NCBI GenBank assembly: GCA_023389035.1
Contig: JAEWFC010000030.1
Coordinates: 1-64,000, forward strand
Direction: 5' to 3'
From: Acidobacteriota bacterium
GTDB lineage: Bacteria; Acidobacteriota; Blastocatellia; Pyrinomonadales; Pyrinomonadaceae
Length of the DNA: 64,000 bases
Numbering within the stretch: the first letter of the stretch is position 1; each line of letters begins with the position of its first letter. The notes beneath the pieces are model-generated. The model did not search any database. It saw nothing but the letters and a program-made list of their open reading frames with translations, and was not told where the DNA came from. Below, in pieces: positions 53,624-62,938 of the stretch. The position numbers and the translations under genes were made by a program.

Positions 53624-54799
53624 ATGAAATCGATCGCAATCCTTGGCTCGACTGGATCAATCGGCTGCAATACGCTCGAGGTCGTGCGGCACCTCGGGAA
53701 TATTCGGGTCGTTGCGATGGCCGCCGGGCGAAATATGGCGAAATTTGCTCAGCAGGTCGCAGCTTTCTCGCCGGAACTTGTATCCTGTGACACACAAGAG
53801 TGTGCCGAGACTCTCGAACGTGAGCTGCGCCATATCCAGTCACCTGCGAAACCTCGCATCCTATTGAACTCAGAAGGGCTTACGGCCGTTGCTACGCACG
53901 AAGAAGCGGAGACTCTGGTGTCGGCGACGGTCGGAGCCGTTGGCTTTGTCCCGACGCTTCGTGCGATCGAGGCCGGAAAACGGATCGCTCTAGCGAACAA
54001 GGAAACCCTGGTGATGGCCGGCGAGCTTATGACCAGAGCTGCCGAACACTCAGGTGCCGAGATAATTCCTGTAGATAGTGAACATAACGCTATCCATCAG
54101 TGCTTGCGAGGTGAGAGCACTCACGAGGTCAAAAGGCTGATTCTAACCGCATCAGGTGGTCCGTTCCGCACCAAGAGCGCACAAGAAATTGACGATGCGA
54201 CCGTCGAACAAGCGCTTGCTCATCCAAACTGGAAGATGGGTGAAAAGATTTCGATAGATTCCGCAACCCTTATGAATAAAGGGCTTGAGGTGATCGAGGC
54301 GCGATGGCTATTCGGGTTCGATGCGGATCAGATCTCGGTGATCGTACACCCGCAGTCGGTCGTACATTCGATGGTGGAAATGATCGACGGATCGGTGATC
54401 GCTCAGCTCGGTGCCACCGATATGAAGCACCCGATCCAGTACGCTTTAACCTATCCCGACCGCGAACCCGGCTGCGTCGAAGCGCTTGATTTTAAGCGAC
54501 TTACGGAACTTACATTTGAGGCTCCGGACCTTGATCGATTTCCTTGTCTGGGACTAGCGTACACAGCACTGAGCAAAGGCGGCACCATGCCTGCAGTTCT
54601 GAACGCCGCGAACGAGGTGACGGTCCAAGCGTTTCTCGACGGAAAGGTACGGCTCAGCGACATTCCCCGTATCAACCGCATCGTGATGGACCTGCACGAA
54701 CCGGGGCCGGCCGATACGATCGATCAGGTGCTCGATGCCGATAGCTGGGCCCGAGAACGCGCTATAATGCATTTAGAGAGGTCTGTACCCGCGAATTGA
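53624..54799 (+). CDS. dxr: 1-deoxy-D-xylulose 5-phosphate reductoisomerase
   Basis: A 391-residue NADPH enzyme making MEP from DXP, the first committed step of the non-mevalonate isoprenoid pathway. The NADPH loop is GSTGSIG (8-14). The metal/substrate region VDSEHNAIHQC and the MNKGLEVIEA stretch are intact. It opens dxr-rseP-ispG on the plus strand. Confidence 0.97.
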   Translation: MKSIAILGSTGSIGCNTLEVVRHLGNIRVVAMAAGRNMAKFAQQVAAFSPELVSCDTQECAETLERELRHIQSPAKPRILLNSEGLTAVATHEEAETLVSATVGAVGFVPTLRAIEAGKRIALANKETLVMAGELMTRAAEHSGAEIIPVDSEHNAIHQCLRGESTHEVKRLILTASGGPFRTKSAQEIDDATVEQALAHPNWKMGEKISIDSATLMNKGLEVIEARWLFGFDADQISVIVHPQSVVHSMVEMIDGSVIAQLGATDMKHPIQYALTYPDREPGCVEALDFKRLTELTFEAPDLDRFPCLGLAYTALSKGGTMPAVLNAANEVTVQAFLDGKVRLSDIPRINRIVMDLHEPGPADTIDQVLDADSWARERAIMHLERSVPAN

Positions 54800-54862
54800 T
54801 TACAACGCGGACGTGTCAAGATACACTCTAAATACGGGAGTTTACCCCAGTAATTCATAATT

Positions 54863-56227
54863 ATGCCCGAGATCTTACTTGTTATCCTTGCCGTAGTTTT
54901 TGTACTGGGCGTCGCCATTAATATCCATGAATTCGGCCATTTTATTGTGGCCAAAATGTTCGGCATGCGTGTAGAGGCGTACTCGTTTTTCGGTCTTGGG
55001 CCGAGGATCTGGGGCTTCAAACGCGGACACACTGATTACCGCATCTCAGCGATTCCGCTGGGCGCTTATGTAAAACTTTACGGCGACGAGGCCACCGCAC
55101 CGCTTGAGGGCGGCGAATCCGATGGAGAAAAGGTCCCGGATTCAGAGCTTTACGAGCTTCGCCCGCGGTGGCAGAAGTTCCTTGTGATGGTCGGCGGCCC
55201 GGTGATGAACATTCTTCTCGCCCTGGCTATCCCATTCGGTGCTGCAATGATCTACGGCGTGCCGTCGATGCCCGCACCGATCGTCGGGCTGGTATCGCCC
55301 GGCAGCGCCGCAGAACAGGCCGGAATAAAGGTTGGTGACCGTATCGTCTCGTTCGACGGGACCGAGAATCCGACATGGGGCGAGGTCAGCAACGACGTGC
55401 TTGTCTCTCCTGAAAAGCCGATCCCAGTGATCGTAGAGCGCGGCGGAGAGCGTTTATCCATAACTCTCACACCGGCGGCGGTGGATCGCGACGGCACAAA
55501 GATCGGTGACATCGGCGTACGCGCCGAGACGGGTGCGGAACCTGTGGTTGTCGGTGCCGTTCAAGAAGATATGCCTGCTGCTGCCGCTGGGCTTCTGGCA
55601 GGCGACAAGGCTCTGGCGGTCAATGGTCAGACGATCAAGAACTCTAACGAGCTGATCAACGCCATCCGCGAAAATAAAGAGAACCCCGTAAATTTGGTGG
55701 TTGAGCGGAACGGCGAAAGGAAAGACATCGCCATCACGCCGAAGCAGTCAGAAGATGGAGTTTATCGGGTCGGAGCCGTATTTAGCAGCGGTGCCGTAAC
55801 GGCTCGCGAGGCCGTAGGTCTGGGCGGAGCAGCTGCGTACGCATATAACGTAAACATGGAGATCATTCGCCTAACGGGCAAGGTCTTCGGCCAGCTCTTC
55901 TCTGGCCAGCGCAGCGTTAAGGACGCAGGGCTCGCCGGTCCGGTCGGCATTGTCGGTGTCATCTCGAACGCCGTGAGTCAGGCAGGCATTGGAGGCGTGA
56001 TGTTCGTTCTGGGCATTATCAGCCTTAATCTGGGTGTTTTCAACCTACTTCCGATCCCGCTGCTTGATGGCGGCCAGATCATGGTTTTGGGCATTGAGAA
56101 GGTAATGTCCTGGTTTGGTGCCACGCTCTCGATGGCGATCAAAGAGAAGATCCAGCTCGCAGGGCTCGGGATCATTCTTTTGCTGATGGTCTTTACGCTG
56201 TTCCTGGATATTTCACGCTTCTTTTAA
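54863..56227 (+). CDS. rseP: Site-2 intramembrane metallopeptidase RseP
   Basis: A 454-residue inner-membrane zinc peptidase (M50) that cuts membrane-held anti-sigma factors and signal-peptide remnants. The zinc motif is H22-EFG-H26 in the first helix; two PDZ domains lie at about 130-300; NLLPIPLLDGGQ gives the third metal ligand near the C-terminal helices. It sits between dxr and ispG, a common bacterial arrangement. The 63-nt gap before it has no clear ribosome site. Confidence 0.95.
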   Translation: MPEILLVILAVVFVLGVAINIHEFGHFIVAKMFGMRVEAYSFFGLGPRIWGFKRGHTDYRISAIPLGAYVKLYGDEATAPLEGGESDGEKVPDSELYELRPRWQKFLVMVGGPVMNILLALAIPFGAAMIYGVPSMPAPIVGLVSPGSAAEQAGIKVGDRIVSFDGTENPTWGEVSNDVLVSPEKPIPVIVERGGERLSITLTPAAVDRDGTKIGDIGVRAETGAEPVVVGAVQEDMPAAAAGLLAGDKALAVNGQTIKNSNELINAIRENKENPVNLVVERNGERKDIAITPKQSEDGVYRVGAVFSSGAVTAREAVGLGGAAAYAYNVNMEIIRLTGKVFGQLFSGQRSVKDAGLAGPVGIVGVISNAVSQAGIGGVMFVLGIISLNLGVFNLLPIPLLDGGQIMVLGIEKVMSWFGATLSMAIKEKIQLAGLGIILLLMVFTLFLDISRFF

Positions 56228-56260
56228 CTTGACGGCTGGACGGATCGGCCGAGTTCATCT

Positions 56261-57370
56261 ATGAAACGAGTTTCCCGAGCGGTTATGATCCGCGACATTC
56301 AGGTCGGTGGCGGTGCCCCTGTAGCGGTGCAGTCAATGACGAAGACCGATACGACAGATGTCGACGGAACGATCCGTCAGGTCGAGCAGATGGTGGAGGC
56401 CGGCTGCGAGATAGTAAGGATTGCCGTCCCTGATGATGAAGCAGCGGCCGCCCTCTACGAGATCCGTAAGCGTACGAACGCACCGCTTGTTGCAGACATC
56501 CATTTCCATTACAAACTTGCCCTAAAGGCCCTCGACGCGGGCATTGATAAGCTGAGGATCAACCCCGGAAATATCGGCTCGATCGACCGTGTTCGCGAGG
56601 TCGTGCGGGCCGCTGAGGCTCAGAATGTGCCTATCAGGATAGGTGTCAACGGCGGTTCGCTTGAGAAGGACCTGCTAAAGAAATATGGGCATGCGACACC
56701 TGAAGCGATGGTGGAATCGGGACTTCGCCATGTGCGGATTTTAGAAGATCTGGGGTTCGGGAACACGATCATTTCGCTCAAGGCCTCGGACGTAAATCGA
56801 ATGGTTGCAGCATATCGCCTGATGGCTGAAAAGGTCGACTATCCGCTGCATCTTGGAGTAACTGAAGCCGGAACACCTTTTGGCGGGACGATAAAATCGG
56901 CCATCGGTCTGGGCATTTTACTGCATGAAGGCATCGGCGATACGATCAGAGTTTCGCTCGCGGCCGAGCCTCACGAAGAAGTTCGCGTTGGTTGGGAAAT
57001 ACTCAAATCGCTGGAACTTAGAAAACGCGGTGTCACCGTCGTAGCGTGTCCGACCTGTGGCCGCCTTGATATCGATAACTTCGTGGAGATAGTAACCGAG
57101 GTCGAGCGCCGTCTAGCACATGTCGAGGAGCCTTTGCACTTGTCGATAATGGGGTGTGCGGTGAATGGACCCGGCGAAGCTCACGATTCTCAACTCGGCA
57201 TCACTTTCGGCCGAAATGTGGGCATGATCTTCAAGGATGGCGTTCCGATGCGGCGGGTTTCAGGCGAGGATATCGTTGAAGAATTCGTAAAAGAGGTCGA
57301 AATGCTTCGCAAAGAAGGTGCTGCCGCGTCACCGTTGACCGCCGAGAAGCCGCTTGTTCAGATCACTTAG
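56261..57370 (+). CDS. ispG: 4-hydroxy-3-methylbut-2-enyl diphosphate synthase
   Basis: A 369-residue iron-sulfur enzyme of the MEP pathway that converts MEcPP to HMBPP. TIM-barrel marks (SMTKTDTTDVDGT, VADIHFHYKLAL) are followed by the [4Fe-4S] cysteines in CPTCGRLD and GCAVNGPGEA. Its length is that of the two-domain bacterial form. The stop overlaps the convergent DUF2752 gene by 4 nt. Confidence 0.97.
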   Translation: MKRVSRAVMIRDIQVGGGAPVAVQSMTKTDTTDVDGTIRQVEQMVEAGCEIVRIAVPDDEAAAALYEIRKRTNAPLVADIHFHYKLALKALDAGIDKLRINPGNIGSIDRVREVVRAAEAQNVPIRIGVNGGSLEKDLLKKYGHATPEAMVESGLRHVRILEDLGFGNTIISLKASDVNRMVAAYRLMAEKVDYPLHLGVTEAGTPFGGTIKSAIGLGILLHEGIGDTIRVSLAAEPHEEVRVGWEILKSLELRKRGVTVVACPTCGRLDIDNFVEIVTEVERRLAHVEEPLHLSIMGCAVNGPGEAHDSQLGITFGRNVGMIFKDGVPMRRVSGEDIVEEFVKEVEMLRKEGAAASPLTAEKPLVQIT

Positions 57371-57828
57371 GGGAACAGCAGCGTAAACGGATAGAAAGGC
57401 AGATTCCGAACCACACCAAAGATCAGGAGCACGCCGAGCATTCCGTAAAGAACCGGCAAAGAAACCGACCACTTTGGAAAGCCCTTGCCCCGAACCGCCA
57501 ACCACAGCATCGACAGGTAGAAGAAGCCGAAGATCGCTACGAAGAGCGGTATTAGTGCATTGTAGCCGAGAGCTGCAGCGATATCGCCATGGAACAAGGC
57601 GTGAAATCCGCGTGTCAACCCGCACCCCGGACAGGCAAATCCCGTCATTGTAAATAAAGCACATGCCGGAAACAGCCCGGATTTCGCGGGCTCAAAATAC
57701 CAAACCACCGCCGCACCAGCCGACATGACGCCCACACCCGCACCCGCGAGAGCTCGCTCGAGCGTTGACGAGCGTTTTTCACTCGGAGCCGTTCTATTTA
57801 GGGTTGCCGGTTCGGCTGTCAGTTCCAC
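57367..57828 (-). CDS. DUF2752 membrane protein
   Basis: A 153-residue membrane protein with three or so helices and the DUF2752 core FACPGCGLTRGFHALFHGDIAAAL. Function unknown; the two Cys of CPGCG are conserved in the family. An N-terminal soluble stretch of about 30 residues precedes the first helix. It follows holB by 47 nt and may end that operon. Confidence 0.87.
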   Translation of the reverse strand: MELTAEPATLNRTAPSEKRSSTLERALAGAGVGVMSAGAAVVWYFEPAKSGLFPACALFTMTGFACPGCGLTRGFHALFHGDIAAALGYNALIPLFVAIFGFFYLSMLWLAVRGKGFPKWSVSLPVLYGMLGVLLIFGVVRNLPFYPFTLLFP

Positions 57829-57875
57829 GATGTAATTATAAAGCTAAGCTGTCGTAACCGAAAGCGAAAAGTCGA

Positions 57876-58910
57876 TCAAGCGGCCATCTTTAGGAATAGA
57901 TCGTCGGTCGCGATCTTTTTGTTTACGTTGACCTTAAGATTTTCTCGGAGCGTTTCTATTTCAGCCAACCAGCCGGCTACGCGTCCCGGAGCCATACCGT
58001 TTGCGATATTCCGTATATCATCAGCAATATCCACATTTGCGATCGCGTCATCTCCAGCCCCCGCCGCCAGTAGCCAAATGTCGTGAGCGAGCGATTCTAC
58101 GATGGCCAGGTTCGACTCAAAATCGTCCTTATTCGCCGCAGTGTTCAGTTGTTCGGCGATCTGTAAAACCTCGGCCAGGCCGCGTCTACGGGCAGAATTT
58201 GCCAGGGCTTTAAGCAGGTGATCCCGCATCTGCTTGAACTTCGCAAGGTCTATCCCGACGGCCTTCCCGATGCATCCGCTACAGAGCTTCGACGCGAGGC
58301 GAGCATCGGCGGCAGAAAACCCGTGTGATCGTGAAAGCAGGGCCTCTATTGCGTCCGGCTGAACCGGTGTGAACCGGATGACCTGACTCCGGGAACGGAT
58401 CGTCGGAAGCAAACTGTCCGGCCGGGAAGTGATGAGGACCAGGTGAGTGGTATCCGCTGGTTCTTCCAGCGTTTTAAGCAGGGCATTAGCCGACGCATCG
58501 TTCATCTTTTCTGCGTCATTTATGATGAAAAGGCGTATGGGTGCTTCGTATGGCCGAAACTGTGCCTCGCGTTCCAGAGCCCGGATCGAGCCCACTCTCA
58601 GCGTTCGTTTATATGGAACAACAAGCCCGACATCTGTATGATTGCCAAAGAAAACGCGGTCATATTCCTCCCCTTTTTCGGCGGGAGGCGCGATTATTTC
58701 GGTAATTCGTGCGCAGATGGAACATCCTCCGCAGCCCTCCCCGTCGTCAACGGCCGAGCACATCAGCGCTTTTGCTAATCCAAACGCAAAGAGCCGTTTT
58801 CCCACACCCTCCGGACCTGCGAACAATAGCGATCGCGGAACGCGGCCGGCCGCTATAAGCCGCTTTAACCGCTCTTTTGCCTGATCATTTCCTGTAAGGC
58901 TTGAAAACAT
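57876..58910 (-). CDS. holB: DNA polymerase III delta' subunit
   Basis: A 344-residue clamp-loader subunit. The P-loop region is GPEGVGKR (32-39), where the Thr/Ser after Lys is Arg, as expected of a delta' that does not hydrolyse ATP. The zinc cysteines C51, C60, C63 and C66 are in place. Sensor-like TLEEPADTTHLVLI follows. Its ATG shares one base with the tmk stop (TAATG). Confidence 0.93.
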   Translation of the reverse strand: MFSSLTGNDQAKERLKRLIAAGRVPRSLLFAGPEGVGKRLFAFGLAKALMCSAVDDGEGCGGCSICARITEIIAPPAEKGEEYDRVFFGNHTDVGLVVPYKRTLRVGSIRALEREAQFRPYEAPIRLFIINDAEKMNDASANALLKTLEEPADTTHLVLITSRPDSLLPTIRSRSQVIRFTPVQPDAIEALLSRSHGFSAADARLASKLCSGCIGKAVGIDLAKFKQMRDHLLKALANSARRRGLAEVLQIAEQLNTAANKDDFESNLAIVESLAHDIWLLAAGAGDDAIANVDIADDIRNIANGMAPGRVAGWLAEIETLRENLKVNVNKKIATDDLFLKMAA

Positions 58911-59545
58911 TACCTTTCGCCAAAGAATTCCGAGACCACCTTTGCTACAGAACTTCGCGTCTCTTCGATCGAACCGTTCGCGTCGATCACCTTAAATCGG
59001 GCAGGATCACGTTCGCCAATGTCTAAATACGCCCGCCGAACGCGTTCGTAAAAATCCGCGGTTTCCATATCCATCCGGTTCCGCTTTTCCGCGGATTCAT
59101 CGCGTGAACTCGTTCGCCGTATCGCGTTCTCGACCGTAACGTCAAAGAAAAGCGTGAGATCCGGCATCAGTCCGCCCGTAGCTAAATCGATTATGCGGCT
59201 AACGGTGGATGAGTCAAAACCCCTGCCGGATCCCTGATATGCCATCGTAGCATCGGCATACCGATCTGAGATTACGGTACGCCCGGCATCGATCGAGGGT
59301 TTAATTAGGAATTCCACGTGCTGCGCTCGATCTGCAGCAAAAAGCAGCAGTTCCGCCATCGGAGCGACAGTTTCTTCCGTTTCAAGGAAAGCCTCGCGAA
59401 GCCTTCGGCCGAGCGGGGTTCCGCCCGGTTCACGGGTAGAGACCACCTCCATGCCTTTCGAACGCAGTTCACCTACAAGCATTCGGTGCTGTGTGGATTT
59501 ACCGCTGCCGTCGATCCCCTCGAACGTTATAAATTTACCCTGCAA
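58910..59545 (-). CDS. tmk: Thymidylate kinase
   Basis: A 211-residue enzyme phosphorylating dTMP to dTDP. The P-loop is GIDGSGKS (10-17), the DRY motif is SDRYADATMAYQG, and the LID carries RTSSRDESAEKRNRM. Normal length. It is coupled to holB and lies 6 nt below hfq. Confidence 0.96.
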   Translation of the reverse strand: MQGKFITFEGIDGSGKSTQHRMLVGELRSKGMEVVSTREPGGTPLGRRLREAFLETEETVAPMAELLLFAADRAQHVEFLIKPSIDAGRTVISDRYADATMAYQGSGRGFDSSTVSRIIDLATGGLMPDLTLFFDVTVENAIRRTSSRDESAEKRNRMDMETADFYERVRRAYLDIGERDPARFKVIDANGSIEETRSSVAKVVSEFFGER

Positions 59546-59551
59546 TTCGAA

Positions 59552-59779
59552 TTAGTGCTGTTCGTGAGATTTTTTGTCTTGAGAGATAGTCGAGATCGCG
59601 TGCTTGAAAACGAGGAAGTCTTGCCCGCTGACATCAAGCAGAACCGAGAATTTATCGAAGCTTTTTATCCTGCCCGCTAAGGTCGCCCCTTGAAGGAGAT
59701 GAACGACCACATTTATGCGTTCGCGACGGGCCGAATTCAAAAATGCATCTTGAATGTTCTGGGCAGCTGGTTTTTCCAT
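59552..59779 (-). CDS. hfq: RNA chaperone Hfq
   Basis: A 75-residue Sm-fold protein expected to form hexamers that bind small RNAs and mRNAs. Sm1 is VVVHLLQGATLAGRIKSFDKFSVLL and Sm2 is VFKHAISTI, with Phe for the usual Tyr before KHAIST. The N-terminus (NIQDAFLNSARRERI) supplies the expected proximal-face residues. It has its own extended -10 promoter after miaA. Hfq gives context to the possible small RNA at 44449-44527. Confidence 0.96.
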   Translation of the reverse strand: MEKPAAQNIQDAFLNSARRERINVVVHLLQGATLAGRIKSFDKFSVLLDVSGQDFLVFKHAISTISQDKKSHEQH

Positions 59780-59820
59780 AACATTTTCTCGTTTGTTTAC
59801 TTGAATTTACAATTGTAGCA

Positions 59821-59830
59821 GATTATACCA
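59821..59830 (-). promoter_or_regulatory. Extended -10 promoter of hfq
   Basis: On the minus strand TGGTATAATC (59830-59821) gives TGnTATAAT, 42 nt before the hfq start. No clear -35 is present, which extended -10 promoters do not need. Confidence 0.6.
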
Positions 59831-59863
59831 GATTTGATCACACCAGCTTAAAACATTTGGTTT

Positions 59864-60832
59864 TTACCCATTCGGCGAGGAAGTCAGACCGGATTGGTCG
59901 TCGTGAATGTGCTCCAAAAGCTGCTTCCAGACGTCCTCTGATTCCCCAAATCCATTCAGCCAGATAGCGTCAGATTCCTTTCGGAACCAGGTCAGCTGCC
60001 GTTTTGCATAATTGCGGACATCCTGCTGGGTCTTTTCGATCGCGGAATCCATATCCCGTTCACCACGCAAGTATTCACAGACGCGTCCATAACCGTGGGC
60101 ACCAAGCGCGTTTCCCGATTCTCTTACGCCGCTGGCAAGAAGTTGTTTCACCTCGTCCACTAAACCGCCCTTAAAATGGCTGCGAGCTCGGTCGTTGATT
60201 CGCTGATAAAGGAGTTCTCGCGGCGGGTTGAGAACAAAAAGTCTGATACGGCTTGCGAACTCGGGCGTCTCAGATCGCTTCGGCTGGAGCTCCGAAAGCC
60301 TTTCCCCTGTCTGAAAATAAACCTCCAACGCCCGAATAACACGGACACTGTCGTTCGGAAACAGTTTGTCCGCTGCGGCCGGGTCGATTCGCTGAAGCAG
60401 GCGAAAAAGGTGATGATTTCCCTTCTCAGCTCGCAGCTCATTCAAACGTCCACGAAGCCGTTGATCGGTTGGCGGGCCTTCAAACAAGGGTTTTCGCAGT
60501 GATCGCAGGTAGAAGCCGGTCCCGCCGACAAGGATCACCGTGCGGCCGCGGCGTTCTATGCTCCGGATCACGTCTTTGGCGTCCGAGACCCAGTTCGCAG
60601 CCGTATAGTCACTGTTCGGATCGACGTAATCGATGAGATGATGTGGGATTCGCTGCTTTTCTTCGTCGCTCGGCTTTGCCGTCGCGACGCTGATCCCCTG
60701 ATAGATCTGGACCGAATCGAAGTTAACGACCTCGCCATTCACCAGCTTGGCAAGACGAACCGCTAAAGCCGTCTTTCCAGAGGCGGTTGGGCCCGCGATG
60801 GCAAACACTGGTTTATCCGTCAAGGCTGTCAC
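59864..60832 (-). CDS. miaA: tRNA dimethylallyltransferase
   Basis: A 322-residue enzyme adding the dimethylallyl group to A37 of tRNAs that read U-starting codons. The P-loop is GPTASGKT (14-21), and NFDSVQIYQGISVATAKP and VGGTGFYLRSL are family marks. Dimethylallyl diphosphate comes from the MEP pathway, which has two genes in this window. It follows the histidine kinase by 2 nt, so it may be read through from it. Confidence 0.96.
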   Translation of the reverse strand: MTALTDKPVFAIAGPTASGKTALAVRLAKLVNGEVVNFDSVQIYQGISVATAKPSDEEKQRIPHHLIDYVDPNSDYTAANWVSDAKDVIRSIERRGRTVILVGGTGFYLRSLRKPLFEGPPTDQRLRGRLNELRAEKGNHHLFRLLQRIDPAAADKLFPNDSVRVIRALEVYFQTGERLSELQPKRSETPEFASRIRLFVLNPPRELLYQRINDRARSHFKGGLVDEVKQLLASGVRESGNALGAHGYGRVCEYLRGERDMDSAIEKTQQDVRNYAKRQLTWFRKESDAIWLNGFGESEDVWKQLLEHIHDDQSGLTSSPNG

Positions 60833-60834
60833 TG

Positions 60835-62754
60835 TCAGGACGCTGTTGTTTTCGAGGAATCGAGGGCGGTGCGTACTTCCCGTCCGAGTCTGTCGAGTGT
60901 ATAGGGCTTTTGGATAACCTTGGTCCCACTGATGTCTGAAACGGTGCCATCTTGTGATCCTTCGAGGATCTCAGAGCTGTATCCAGTCATGAAGACCAGT
61001 GGCGTCGAGCCGCCGCCTAAATCGCGGATCTTTCGGAACGCTTCAGGGCCGCCCATCCCTGGCATTACGACGTCGAACAGCAGAAGTTCGATCTTGTTAC
61101 CGTACTCCTTGTAGAGTTCTACTGCCTCCTCTCCGTTAGAGGCTGAAATGACGTTGTAACCAAGCGCAGATAGCACATCGTTCGAGAGCACCCGTAACGC
61201 CTCTTCATCTTCGGCAACAAGAATGGTTTCCTGGCCGCCACGAAGTTCAGCAAGCTCGTCACCATCCATATTCTCGATCGCCGAATCGACTATCGGCAAA
61301 AACAGCTTGAACGTCGTGCCGCGCGTCGGCTCACTGTAAACGTTGATGATCCCGCCATGTTGTCGAATTATGCCGTAAACGGTCGACAATCCCAGGCCAG
61401 TGCCTTTGTTAACCTCTTTTGTCGTAAAAAATGGGTCGAATATCCGCTCGACGGTCTCAGATGACATACCTACACCCGTATCGCTAACCAAGATCTGAGC
61501 ATACCTACCGGGCGTGCAGTTCGGGTATCGGCGGCAATAGTACTCATCTAGTTCAATATTGCTAGTCTCGATCGCTAACTTCCCGCCGGACGGCATAGCG
61601 TCTCGAGCATTTACGCTAAGGTTCATTATTACCTGCTCTATCTGGACCGGGTCCGCATAGACCGCCTTTAGATCATTCGCCGGCTTAAAGGTCACACGGA
61701 TATCGGCACCGATCACACGCTCTAGAAGATTTAGGATCTCGGATATGGATTCATTGAGGTCTATGACCCGCCGTTCGAGTTTCTGTCTTCGGCTGAAAGC
61801 GAGCAGCTTTTTAGTCAATTCCGCCGCCCGCGTGGCTGCTTTCTCGATGTTGATGAGATAATCCTGCGAGGGGTGGCCAGCCTCGAGACGCCGGGATGCA
61901 AGCTCGCGGTATCCAAGGATCGCCGTGAGCAGATTATTGAAATCATGGGCGACGCCGCCCGTCATCGTTCCCACCGCTTCAAGCTTCTGCGACTGCCGCA
62001 GCCGGCCTTCGGTCTCGGCCAGTGCCTGCTCGGCCTTTCGTCGTTCGGAGACATCCTGGAATACAACAACCGCACCTTTGAACGCGCCAGTCTCATCAAG
62101 GATAGGAGCTCCGCTATCAAGTATCGGAATGAGCTTTCCGTCACGATCGATCACCGCTATATCCTGGTTAAATAGGATCGCATCACGTTTCTCTTGAACG
62201 GTTGAAAAGATATCGCGAACCGGCTCTTTTGTGTGTTCGTCCACGACCCGATAGACCTCGTCGAGACGCTTCTGCTGAGCATCATGGGCACGCCAACCTG
62301 TAAGCCTTTCTGCTGTCGGATTTATGAACGAGATCTTTCCGTGCGAATCTGTAGCGATCACCGCATCACCGATGCTCGATAGAGTTATTCGGAAGAGTTC
62401 CCCTTGGTCACGCAAACGCTGTTCGACTGACTTTCGGCTGCTCACGAGCACAACCATGAAGATTAGCAGCGCAAAGACGCTGAAATGGCCGAATAGAGCC
62501 CGTGGGAGTGATCCGTCAGTAGGGAGCGGCTGCAATACTAAGACCACGACCTGAACGAGCACAGCCAGCAAAATTCCCGGTCCGCGACCCGCAAACCACG
62601 TCACAACCACTAACCCAAGGAACACAAGGAGCGTGAGGTTTAAGCGTACCTCGTACCGCTGCAGGAGAAGCGAGACCCCGAGCATTACGCCGACCGCCAG
62701 GACTGCAAGGCCATAGCGGAAAATTATTGACCTCGGTTGGCCCGATCGTTTCAT
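60835..62754 (-). CDS. Hybrid histidine kinase (membrane, PAS, kinase, receiver)
   Basis: A 639-residue sensor kinase. Four or so short membrane helices (about residues 12-110, KdpD-like) lead to a PAS domain (about 130-250), a HisKA domain with the phosphorylated His in GGVAHDFNN, a HATPase with intact DTGVGMS and GTGLGLSTVYG, and a C-terminal receiver with the phosphorylatable Asp in LLFDVVMPGMGG. The input and the output partner are not in the window. Immediately upstream of miaA. Confidence 0.92.
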   Translation of the reverse strand: MKRSGQPRSIIFRYGLAVLAVGVMLGVSLLLQRYEVRLNLTLLVFLGLVVVTWFAGRGPGILLAVLVQVVVLVLQPLPTDGSLPRALFGHFSVFALLIFMVVLVSSRKSVEQRLRDQGELFRITLSSIGDAVIATDSHGKISFINPTAERLTGWRAHDAQQKRLDEVYRVVDEHTKEPVRDIFSTVQEKRDAILFNQDIAVIDRDGKLIPILDSGAPILDETGAFKGAVVVFQDVSERRKAEQALAETEGRLRQSQKLEAVGTMTGGVAHDFNNLLTAILGYRELASRRLEAGHPSQDYLINIEKAATRAAELTKKLLAFSRRQKLERRVIDLNESISEILNLLERVIGADIRVTFKPANDLKAVYADPVQIEQVIMNLSVNARDAMPSGGKLAIETSNIELDEYYCRRYPNCTPGRYAQILVSDTGVGMSSETVERIFDPFFTTKEVNKGTGLGLSTVYGIIRQHGGIINVYSEPTRGTTFKLFLPIVDSAIENMDGDELAELRGGQETILVAEDEEALRVLSNDVLSALGYNVISASNGEEAVELYKEYGNKIELLLFDVVMPGMGGPEAFRKIRDLGGGSTPLVFMTGYSSEILEGSQDGTVSDISGTKVIQKPYTLDRLGREVRTALDSSKTTAS

Positions 62755-62816
62755 TTGAAGTTGGATAACCCGAAAGACGCAGACCTAAGTATACACGAAC
62801 GGTAATTCGGCTGATC

Positions 62817-62915
62817 CTACCAAGCGACCACACCGAGATAACGAAGCCCGGCGAACGCCACGATCATGATCGCAAGTATCAATGAACCGATCACTTGACT
62901 CTTAGAAAGCTTCAT
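62817..62915 (-). CDS. 32-residue single-helix membrane protein
   Basis: A short frame, ATG 62915 to TAG 62817, encodes MKLSKSQVIGSL, then one hydrophobic helix (ILAIMIVAFAGL) and RYLGVVAW. It lies 23 nt after the marC stop on the same strand, with a weak AGAGA purine stretch before ATG. The composition is that of a real small membrane protein, not of random frame, but its size makes certainty low. Confidence 0.45.
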   Translation of the reverse strand: MKLSKSQVIGSLILAIMIVAFAGLRYLGVVAW

Positions 62916-62938
62916 TACATCTCTGATCTAGTCAGTTA

